The notes under the pieces: model-generated | The model's database searches: none | What the model was told of the DNA's origin: nothing | What the model saw: only the letters and a program-made list of their open reading frames with translations | Part shown: piece after piece, positions 1 through 5,823 of the stretch | Numbering within the stretch: the first letter of the stretch is position 1 | Layout of the letters: each line of letters begins with the position of its first letter | Origin: Chloroflexota bacterium | GTDB taxonomy: Bacteria; Chloroflexota; Dormibacteria; Dormibacterales; Dormibacteraceae | DNA length: 11,752 nucleotides | Assembly (NCBI GenBank): GCA_005880755.1 | Contig: VBGV01000058.1 | Span: 1 to 11,752, forward strand | Direction: 5' to 3' | Position numbers and translations under genes: made by a program

Positions 1-185
1 CCTAAGGTTTCTATGCGGCGGTCGACCGAGCTAGGCGAGCCTCGGTTGTTGCCAGAATGAACGCGGAGCGGTCGCACGGTCGAGTCCGCCGCCCCACGAC
101 TGATTAGGTCCCTAAGGTTTCTATGCGGCGGTCGACCGAGCTAGGCGAGCCTCGGTTGTTGCCAGAATGAACGCGGAGCGGTCGC
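1..185. repeat. Two direct copies of a 75-bp repeat, period 110 bp, running into tRNA-Ser
   Basis: Bases 1-75 and 111-185 are identical. The 35 bases between them (76-110) are unique to the first unit. Each copy begins CCTAAGG and ends with GGAGCGGTCGC, which in the second copy is the first 11 bases of the functional tRNA-Ser. The first unit is an imperfect palindrome: 15-21 (GCGGCGG) pairs with 86-92, 22-28 (TCGACCG) pairs with 77-83, 35-38 pairs with 72-75, and CCTAA at 1-5 is matched by TTAGG at 104-108. The window begins exactly at a repeat boundary, so more copies may lie to the left, or the copy may be a contig-end assembly artefact. No spacer-like variation or regular short repeat is seen, so it is not a CRISPR array. 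Confidence 0.9.
65..84 (+). pseudogene. Degenerate 5' fragment of tRNA-Ser in the first repeat unit
   Basis: Bases 65-75 match the first 11 bases of the tRNA at 175-185. After a short gap they continue with CGGTCGAG (77-84), which matches tRNA bases 192-199. CTAGCT of the D arm is replaced by a single A, and no anticodon or T arm follows. This looks like a partial, decayed copy of the tRNA 5' end and not a working tRNA. It could also be the trace of a recombination event at the tRNA. Confidence 0.5.
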
Positions 186-263
186 CTAGCTCGGTCGAGG
201 GCGCGGCACTGGAAATGCCGTAGGCCCGCAAGGGCCTCGAGGGTTCAAATCCCTCCCGCTCCG
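175..263 (+). tRNA. tRNA-Ser, anticodon GGA
   Basis: A complete class II tRNA can be folded by eye. The acceptor stem is GGAGCGG (175-181) with CCGCTCC (256-262), with discriminator G at 263, as expected for serine. The anticodon stem CGGCA/TGCCG (204-208 and 216-220) holds the loop CTGGAAA, with anticodon GGA at 211-213, reading UCC and UCU. A long variable arm with a GGCCC/GGGCC stem lies at about 222-236. The T arm is GAGGG-TTCAAAT-CCCTC (239-255). No CCA is encoded; the bases after the discriminator are CT. A pyrimidine-rich run follows at 264-273 without an obvious hairpin terminator. Confidence 0.96.
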
Positions 264-351
264 CTCCCCCTTTCATCTGATAATGGCCGCGTCATAGTCG
301 CCCCTTGGTGGCGGTTCGTAACCCTTGTGGCTTGGATCTCGTATACCTGAA

Positions 352-1899
352 ATGCGACGGTTCGCTGCGGCGCTCGGTTTGTTGATGATGGGTTGTTCGC
401 CAGGTGACCAGGCGAATTCGTCCCGTCTGTCGCCAGTCGCCACACCCACGCCACCCGCGGCGGTTTTTGATAACGCCGCGGCGGGGCCGCGACTTGTCGG
501 TGCGAGCATGGCCTACGACGCGGCCCGCGGCCAGTTGGTGACTTTTGGAACCTGGTACTGGCCTACCGAGTTTCCAACTGGAATGACGCAGCCAGGATCG
601 CCAACCGCCGAAACATGGACTTGGCGGAGTGGAAAGTGGACGAGGCTCGCGCCAGCCACCAGTCCCCCACCCAGAACTTGGGCCGGCATGACTTATGACG
701 AGGCGCGGCGCCAGGTAGTCCTCTTCGGCGGGGGAGGCCGGGGCACTGTGCCAATACTTCAGGACACTTGGATCTGGGACGGCACCACGTGGTCTCAACG
801 AAATCCAGCTGCCAGCCCACCGGTTGCCCCCTTACCAGTACTCGTGTATCACGCCAAGCTCGGGCGCGTGGTTGCGTTGGTGGATGTACCTGGCGATGTA
901 ACCCAAACCTGGACGTGGGACGGAAACAACTGGACCCGACTTCGACCCTCTATCGAGCTTGCGGCGGGACTCTTCGGTGACTCGGCTGCTTCTGCAGCGT
1001 ACGACGCTGCTCATCAGGCTATCGTCGTGTTCGGCCGGAGCGGGGACACATGGACATTCAACGGAAGCACCTGGACCCGCAACGTTCCCGCCGTCGGCGG
1101 TCCGCCCGGCCGACAAGCACCCACCATGGCATACGATCCTTCAACCAGTAAAGTCGTCATGTTTGGGGGCTACTCAGACACGAATCTGGGCGACACTTGG
1201 TTGTGGGACGGCGCCGCGTGGACACAGGCCGCTTCGCCTGATCGGCCTTCGGCGCGTAGCTTTGCCAGATCGGCGGCCGATGCCGCCGCGGGGAAAGTAG
1301 TCCTCTACGGAGGTATTTCGTTTGCACCGAGTTTGGTATTGAATCAATTCGACGTATGGACCTGGGCGCGCGGCTCGTGGACGCTTGTCCAGCCAAACAC
1401 GATTCCAGCGCCCCCTGATGAACAAAATGCGATCTTGGCGGCGGCATCGGCTGTAGCCGGCCTACCTGCTAGCTGCACCGGAGGGTCTCCCCCGTGCATG
1501 TCAGTGCATGGTCAGCCACAACTCGGGTTTTTCGCAGGCTACGTGGCATTCGATCTCAACCCGCCGCAGGGCCAGAATTCGCTGTGCATCTCGTATGTTT
1601 CCTACGTCAAGTCGGGAGATGGCTTGACCGCCTCCGGACCGTGGCACGAGGTCGGTGCGCATTGCGGTCCATCCGATGGGAACATGCCACGACTCGGTGC
1701 GCAAGCCCGGGTCGCTGTGAGTGGGTGTGCCAATGTGCGGACCTTTCCTCAGGTGGGAGCCATCGTCAGTTGCCTGTCTGATGGAACGGCCGTAACGATT
1801 GATGATGGTCCCGTAGCGGTTGCCGGCGATGCCAAACGTCTCTGGTGGCACCTCCAACAGCGCGGTTGGATAGCCCATGAGCTTCTAGCCGCCGCCTGA
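352..1899 (+). CDS. Kelch-type beta-propeller lipoprotein with C-terminal SH3b-like domain
   Basis: This is a secreted, lipid-anchored protein of about 515 residues. The ATG at 352 is preferred over an in-frame TTG at 325 because it gives a compact signal peptide (MRRFAAALGLLMMGC) with a lipobox-like site and Cys15. No strong ribosome binding site is visible for either start. Residues of about 53-345 hold roughly six Kelch-like blades of the form YD...VVLFGG...DTW.WDG..W, for example around 111-149 and 258-292. A region with paired cysteines follows at about 373-440. The last 55 or so residues (CANVRTFP...LSDGTAVTI...WWHLQQRGWIAHELL) resemble a bacterial SH3 domain. Kelch and SH3b domains bind proteins, glycans or cell wall, so a surface-binding role is inferred and the ligand is unknown. 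Codon third positions are less GC-biased than in the metabolic genes to the right. Confidence 0.85.
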   Translation: MRRFAAALGLLMMGCSPGDQANSSRLSPVATPTPPAAVFDNAAAGPRLVGASMAYDAARGQLVTFGTWYWPTEFPTGMTQPGSPTAETWTWRSGKWTRLAPATSPPPRTWAGMTYDEARRQVVLFGGGGRGTVPILQDTWIWDGTTWSQRNPAASPPVAPLPVLVYHAKLGRVVALVDVPGDVTQTWTWDGNNWTRLRPSIELAAGLFGDSAASAAYDAAHQAIVVFGRSGDTWTFNGSTWTRNVPAVGGPPGRQAPTMAYDPSTSKVVMFGGYSDTNLGDTWLWDGAAWTQAASPDRPSARSFARSAADAAAGKVVLYGGISFAPSLVLNQFDVWTWARGSWTLVQPNTIPAPPDEQNAILAAASAVAGLPASCTGGSPPCMSVHGQPQLGFFAGYVAFDLNPPQGQNSLCISYVSYVKSGDGLTASGPWHEVGAHCGPSDGNMPRLGAQARVAVSGCANVRTFPQVGAIVSCLSDGTAVTIDDGPVAVAGDAKRLWWHLQQRGWIAHELLAAA

Positions 1900-1901
1900 C
1901 G

Positions 1902-2224
1902 GTAGTCAGGACCCACTCCCGCGACATCCAGCGCGCAGCGATCGAGCTGCGTGACATGACTTCCATTGGGACGAGCTGCGCGAGGACATGGTTGCGCTCC
2001 GCGGGCAAACCGGCTACGAGAAGTTCTGTGAGAACTTCGAGCTCGCCGCGGAGCGGGCGCGCGAGTACCGCAACGACCGCCCTCCGAAGCTTCGCTGGAG
2101 GCGCCGCGACCAGGGCGATGAGCCATCGCCGCCGTCTGGTGGGCTCGGCGACCGGCCGCCCAAACCGGCACCCTCGGCGCCCGAACCTGCCCCGGACCAG
2201 CCGGCTGCGCACCGAAGGAACTGA
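1902..2224 (+). pseudogene. Frameshifted small gene of unknown function
   Basis: Two reading frames join into one plausible protein. The upstream frame from about 1902 reads VVRTHSRDIQRAAIELRD and is lost near 1956. The other frame is open from 1955, reading HDFHWDELREDMVALRGQTG, and runs to the stop at 2222-2224. The second part has strongly GC-biased third positions, a charged helical section, and a proline-rich tail. Its first ATG is at 1988 without a good ribosome binding site, and an in-frame TGA at 1952-1954 closes it upstream. I infer a single small indel near 1953-1961. The alternative is an intact 78-residue protein starting at 1988. I do not recognise the family. The remaining sequence from 2225 to 2281 holds nothing I can identify. 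Confidence 0.35.
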
Positions 2225-2281
2225 AGCCCAGCCACCCGGCTGCAACCAACTGGCCCTATCCCGCATCCAACAAGCAGCAAT

Positions 2282-2733
2282 ATGTCTGCCGCGGTGTTGG
2301 AGCAACGACCCCAGATCCTGGCCAGGGCGGCCCAGGGCGACATTGACTCGTTCTCGCTTCTGATCGATCCGTTGCTCGACCCGGCCTACAGGCTGGCCTG
2401 CGGGGCGATGCCCCATCGCTCAGGGCCTGGTTTCTCTCGATCGTGGCCAATGAATGCCGCATGACCCGCCGGACTCGCTGGTTTTCGGTGCTCAAGGTAG
2501 CCGACGTTCCCACCCAGACGCCGGACGAGCGCGAAAGCTCTTCGGACCTGCATCGGGCGCTTCTACGCATGGCTCCGGACGAGCGGTTGCCCTTGGTTCT
2601 CCATTTCTACCTGGACCTCCCGCTCGACGAGGTGGCGAAGACGCTGCGCGTGTCGCAGTCCGCCGCCAAGTCACGCATCTACCGCGCTGCGAAGCGGCTG
2701 CGGGCCGACCTCACGATCGAGGAGGTGTTCTGA
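2282..2733 (+). pseudogene. ECF sigma-70 factor gene with internal deletion and frameshift
   Basis: The first frame, from ATG 2282, reads MSAAVLEQRPQILARAAQGD and on to PAYRLACGAM, a typical start of ECF sigma region 2. It then goes out of frame and stops after 60 codons. A second frame continues with GDAPSLRAWFLSIVANECRM (end of region 2) and the full region 4, including ALLRMAPDERLPLVLHFYLD and the helix-turn-helix VAKTLRVSQSAAKSRIYRAAKRLR. Region 2.2-2.3, usually near LxDxxxAEDxxQExxLxxW, is absent, about 30 residues by family comparison. The span of 452 bases is not a multiple of three. GTG 2443 could start a region-4-only product of about 96 residues, but without the core-binding part it should not act as a sigma factor. 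It lies one base before the AMIN-like membrane gene, its presumed former partner. Confidence 0.75.
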
Positions 2734-2734
2734 C

Positions 2735-3466
2735 GTGAGCAACGACGATTTCCGCCGCGAGCTGAACAACACGCTTGACCAGATCAGCGGCTCGCCCAGC
2801 CCCGCGCTCCGCGACCGCGTGCGCTCCTCAATTGCCGAAGCACCGGAAGCCAGAGGTCCATTCTGGATCGCGGCCGTGGCCGCCGGCGTCATCGCGGTGC
2901 TCATCGTGGGCGTGCTCTTTGTTGCCAATCCGCTGCGGCGCCCCTCGAACGTGGGTGTTGGCGCTCCAACAGCAAGTCCAAGCGCTTCGCCAAGCCTCAG
3001 CCCGTCCCCGACGCCTGACTCCAGCATGCCCGCATTCGTCTGCCTTTCCGGTTCGGCCGCCGGCTCGCATTCAGTGGCGACTCCTGTCGGCAATGTCAGC
3101 GGCCTCCGCACCGGGACTCACACCGGTTACGACCGGCTGACCATCGACTTCAGCGGCGGAGGCCCCGACGGCACCGTCGAGATCAAGCCGCAAGGTGGCA
3201 CCACCTTCACCGCATCTCCCAGCGGCATGTCGGTGACCCTCAAGGGGAGCAACGGCATCCTGGTGGTCATCCATGGGGCCGACCTCCACTCGTCGTACAG
3301 CGGCTCTTTGGACATCGTGACTGGCTACGCCACGATGGTCGAGGTTCGCCGGCTCGAGGACTTCGAGGGCGTCGTCCAGCTTGGCATCGGCATTGACGGA
3401 GCCGCCTGCTATCGGGCGTTCTGGCTGAGCAACCCGGACCGGCTCGTGATCGACGTCCAGGCCTGA
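2735..3466 (+). CDS. Single-pass membrane protein with extracellular AMIN-like domain
   Basis: The protein has 243 residues and a GTG start with a strong ribosome binding site, GGAGGT at 2721-2726, eight bases before the start. Residues 1-42 are charged and probably cytoplasmic. Residues 43-66 are one transmembrane helix (WIAAVAAGVIAVLIVGVLFV). Residues 71-98 are a Ser/Pro/Thr linker. Residues 116-242 match the AMIN-like pattern, with GYDRLTIDF at the front and CYRAFWLSNPDRLVIDVQ at the end, plus two cysteines (103 and 225) that could pair outside the cell. AMIN-type domains usually bind peptidoglycan or localise proteins in the envelope. The position one base after an ECF sigma gene, and the short cytoplasmic tail, suggest an anti-sigma or sensor role. 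That is inference, and no zinc anti-sigma motif is visible. The upstream sigma gene looks broken, so this partner may be orphaned. Confidence 0.8.
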   Translation: MSNDDFRRELNNTLDQISGSPSPALRDRVRSSIAEAPEARGPFWIAAVAAGVIAVLIVGVLFVANPLRRPSNVGVGAPTASPSASPSLSPSPTPDSSMPAFVCLSGSAAGSHSVATPVGNVSGLRTGTHTGYDRLTIDFSGGGPDGTVEIKPQGGTTFTASPSGMSVTLKGSNGILVVIHGADLHSSYSGSLDIVTGYATMVEVRRLEDFEGVVQLGIGIDGAACYRAFWLSNPDRLVIDVQA

Positions 3467-3467
3467 G

Positions 3468-4271
3468 CTAGGGTCTCGGCTCGGCCCCTTGCGATATCAG
3501 GGGGTGGCGCAGCGACAGCTGCCGTTGACGTTCGCGGTGATACCCGGGATCGGCTGTCCGGCCGAACAGCGCGTCGTACGGCGACAGGCGCAGCCGCACG
3601 AGCGTGCCGATCGCCCGCACGCCGTCGAGCCATGTGAGCTTCTTGCCCTCGGCGCGACTGCGCGCGTAATACCGGATCGGCACCTCGTGGATGCGATAGC
3701 CGAGCCTGAGCACGCGCGCCGTGATGTCGGGCTCGACGTCAAACCGGTCGCCCTGCAAGTTGAGACGCCGCCACAGGTCGGTGCGCAAGGCCTTGTATCC
3801 GCTTTCCAGGTCCGAGATGTAGCAATCGAAGAGCACGTTGGCGGCCGAGGTGACCGCCATGTTGCCCATCACGAACCAGAAGCTGAACGCGGTCTGGCCG
3901 GCGAAACCGCGGACTCCGTAGACCACGTCGGCCCGGCCTTCGACCAACGGCTGGAGCAGGGTGGGGTAGTCGCGGGGGTCATATTCGAGGTCGGCGTCCT
4001 GGACCACCGCGAATGGCATGCGGACCTCCGCGATCGCCCTGCGCAGGGCCGCGCCCTTGCCGTGGTTGGCCTCCTGCCGAAACGCGCGGACCCGGGGCTC
4101 GCGTTCGGCGAACCGGCTGATGATCGCCCAGGTGCCGTCGGTGGAGCCATCGTCAACCGCGATCACCTCCCCGACCTCAGGCCGCTCGAGGACGTGGTTG
4201 AGGATCACCTCGAGCGTGCGCTCCTCGTTGAAGGCCGGAATCATGACCGACAGCACCCGGTTCAGTGACAT
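3468..4271 (-). CDS. Family 2 glycosyltransferase, polyprenyl-phosphate sugar synthase type
   Basis: The protein has about 267 residues and a GT-A fold. It begins NRVLSVMIPAFNEERTLEVI. It has the nucleotide-binding DDGSTDGT (about residues 40-47 from ATG 4271) and the metal-binding QDADLEYDP (about 91-99), followed by the DLESGYKALRTD and FDVEPDITARVLRLGYRIHEVPIRYYAR blocks seen in dolichol-phosphate mannose/glucose synthase-like enzymes. Members move a sugar from a nucleotide donor to a polyprenyl phosphate at the inner membrane face, for glycan or lipoprotein decoration. There are no C-terminal membrane helices, so it is the soluble or peripheral form, and sugar specificity cannot be read. 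An in-frame GTG at 4283 is an alternative start; neither has a clear ribosome binding site. It is divergent from folE, and its stop lies one base from the end of the AMIN-like gene. Confidence 0.9.
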   Translation of the reverse strand: MSLNRVLSVMIPAFNEERTLEVILNHVLERPEVGEVIAVDDGSTDGTWAIISRFAEREPRVRAFRQEANHGKGAALRRAIAEVRMPFAVVQDADLEYDPRDYPTLLQPLVEGRADVVYGVRGFAGQTAFSFWFVMGNMAVTSAANVLFDCYISDLESGYKALRTDLWRRLNLQGDRFDVEPDITARVLRLGYRIHEVPIRYYARSRAEGKKLTWLDGVRAIGTLVRLRLSPYDALFGRTADPGYHRERQRQLSLRHPLISQGAEPRP

Positions 4272-4327
4272 CGAGTCCAACACTCTAATCCCGAACGCCC
4301 GAATCCGAACCCCAGTTCATCCCGGCG

Positions 4328-4333
4328 TACAGT
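4328..4333 (+). promoter_or_regulatory. Possible -10 box (TACAGT) for the folE operon
   Basis: TACAGT lies 36 bases before the folE ATG, in the only gap (4272-4369) that separates folE from the divergent glycosyltransferase. It resembles the bacterial -10 hexamer and the TACAAT upstream of the carboxypeptidase gene. No matching -35 box is visible at the usual distance, so the call rests on position and the hexamer alone. Confidence 0.3.
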
Positions 4334-4369
4334 TGCCCTAAGTCGCCCGAGCAGCCAGAGGAGTGGAGC

Positions 4370-5023
4370 ATGTCAACGCTAGCGTTCGATCCGGAAGAAA
4401 CCACACATTGGGAGAAGGTCCGCCCGCGCGAGGTAAGTCCCGCCCAGTGGAAGAAATTCGAGGCCTACGCCGCGGAGATCTTTCAGGCATTCGGCATGGA
4501 CCTCGACACGGCGGGGACTCGCGCCACTCCCAGCCGCTACCTGCACGCGCTTTTCGAATCGACAGCTGGGTATGAGGGCGACCCCAAACTCCTGACGGCC
4601 TTCCCGACCGAATGCCATGGCGGGCCTGACTGCAGCATCAGCCAGGTCATCGAGGGACCGATCGAGTTCTACTCGCTTTGTGAGCATCACGTGCTCCCAT
4701 TCCACGGCCATGCGTACATCGGCTACATCGCGCACGAGGAGATCATCGGCATCTCGAAACTGTCACGACTGGTGCGCGTGTTTGCGCGGCGCTTCACGGT
4801 GCAGGAGCGAGTCGGGGTTGAAATCGCGGACGAGCTGGTGCGCGTGCTCAAGCCGCACGGCGTGGCGGTGCACCTCAACGCGACCCACCTGTGCACGCAG
4901 ATGCGCGGCGTGCGCGAGGGCCACTCCAGGACGTGGACCTCGTTCTGGCGCGGCAACTACGAGAGCGACCCGCAGCTGCGGACCGAATTCCTGCAGTCGG
5001 TCAATCCCCGCATCGAACACTGA
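4370..5023 (+). CDS. folE: GTP cyclohydrolase I
   Basis: This 217-residue enzyme converts GTP to 7,8-dihydroneopterin triphosphate, the first step of folate and other pterin pathways, in the cytoplasm. The zinc ligands are visible: Cys104 and His107 in SLCEHHVLPFHGHAYIGY, and Cys175 in NATHLCTQMRGVRE. The blocks ISKLSRLVRVFARRFTVQERVG and RATPSRYLHALFE are also typical. ATG 4370 is supported by AGAGGAG at 4357-4363, six bases upstream. An unusual CHGGPDC segment (82-88) sits just before the catalytic block, where many homologues have a YDE-type stretch; its two cysteines look like a subgroup feature. The gene overlaps the downstream RibD-C-like reductase by four bases, so the two are likely co-translated. 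Confidence 0.96.
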   Translation: MSTLAFDPEETTHWEKVRPREVSPAQWKKFEAYAAEIFQAFGMDLDTAGTRATPSRYLHALFESTAGYEGDPKLLTAFPTECHGGPDCSISQVIEGPIEFYSLCEHHVLPFHGHAYIGYIAHEEIIGISKLSRLVRVFARRFTVQERVGVEIADELVRVLKPHGVAVHLNATHLCTQMRGVREGHSRTWTSFWRGNYESDPQLRTEFLQSVNPRIEH

Positions 5024-5823
5024 TCGAGCCGTTCGACCTCCTCTACGAGACCGACCTGCCGACCTTCGACCTGCCTCGCGAGGTCGAGCACATCTACGGG
5101 CGCCTCGGTTTCCCGAATCGCGTCATCTACTCGAACTTCGTGTCGTCGGTCGATGGCGTTGTGACGCTGGGCTCGAACCCATCCGCGGGGTCGGTGATCA
5201 GCGGCCGCAACCAGGCGGACCGTTTCCTCATGGGTTTGCTGCGCGCGTTCGCCGACGCCGTGCTGCTGGGCGCGGGGACGCTGCGAGCGACGCCGGGACA
5301 TCATTGGACGCCGGAGCACATGTACCCCGACCTCGCCTCCAGCTTCGCACAGCTGCGGAGCGATCTCGGCCGCAAGCCGAGACCCAGGCTGGTGCTGCTG
5401 ACGTCCAGCGGCGAGGTTGCGGTGTCGCACCCCGCCGTCGCCGCGGGAGCGACGATCGTCACCACCTCGTCCGGCGCGGCTAACGTCAAAGGCCGATTGC
5501 CGGACTCGTGCGACGTGATCGAGTTAGGGGAGAGGGGGCCCGTCGACCTACGTCGAGCGGTCGATGAGCTGCGCGAACGCGGTCACGAGGTGATCCTCAC
5601 CGAAGGCGGCCCACACGTGATGGGCGACCTCATCCAGCGCGACCTGCTCGACGAGGCTTTTCTCACCATCTCGCCGGTGGTCGCCGGGCGCGACCGCGAC
5701 CCGCGACTGGGCATGGTGGCGGGCGCCGAGTTCCTACCTTCTAAAGGCCTCTGGACCCGCTTGCTCAGCGCGCGGCGCCACGGCGACTTCCTGTTCTTGC
5801 GCTACGGGATGAAGAAGCTCTAG
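5020..5823 (+). CDS. RibD C-terminal / dihydrofolate reductase-like NAD(P)H-dependent reductase
   Basis: The protein has about 267 residues with the RibD_C fold: YSNFVSSVDGVV (substrate/nucleotide region), ADAVLLGAGTLRATPGH, and EVILTEGGPHVMGDLIQRDLLDEAFLTISPVVAG. Such enzymes reduce ribosylamino-pyrimidines (riboflavin path) or pterins. Following folE, a pterin or dihydrofolate reductase role is attractive but not proven. The start is unclear. The homologous-looking N-terminus, IEPFDLLYETDLP, begins right at the folE stop, where the only choices are CTG 5020 (overlapping the folE TGA as CTGA) or ATC 5023. Ordinary starts lie well upstream inside folE (ATG 4891, GTG 4933) and would add an unrelated-looking stretch. 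I use CTG 5020. The stop TAG shares CTAG with the convergent kinase-like gene. Confidence 0.85.
   Translation: MIEPFDLLYETDLPTFDLPREVEHIYGRLGFPNRVIYSNFVSSVDGVVTLGSNPSAGSVISGRNQADRFLMGLLRAFADAVLLGAGTLRATPGHHWTPEHMYPDLASSFAQLRSDLGRKPRPRLVLLTSSGEVAVSHPAVAAGATIVTTSSGAANVKGRLPDSCDVIELGERGPVDLRRAVDELRERGHEVILTEGGPHVMGDLIQRDLLDEAFLTISPVVAGRDRDPRLGMVAGAEFLPSKGLWTRLLSARRHGDFLFLRYGMKKL

Noticed and set aside
1..185. CRISPR array
   Set aside because: There are only two long copies with one 35-base gap. No short regular repeats, varied spacers or cas genes are seen.
264..351. Rho-independent terminator after tRNA-Ser
   Set aside because: There is a pyrimidine run at 264-273 but no stem-loop before it other than the tRNA itself.
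1766..2416. Long minus-strand reading frame over the gap after the Kelch gene
   Set aside because: It runs antisense to the Kelch end and to the broken sigma gene, has a composition driven by GC-rich opposite-strand codons, and shows no recognisable domain.
2282..2733. Programmed frameshift producing a full sigma factor
   Set aside because: Even after joining the frames, about 30 residues of conserved region 2 are missing, and no slippery run or stimulating structure is evident.
3489..4268. Plus-strand 259-codon frame opposite the glycosyltransferase
   Set aside because: The minus strand has clear GT2 motifs (DDGSTDGT, DADLEYDP); the opposite frame has none and is a shadow.
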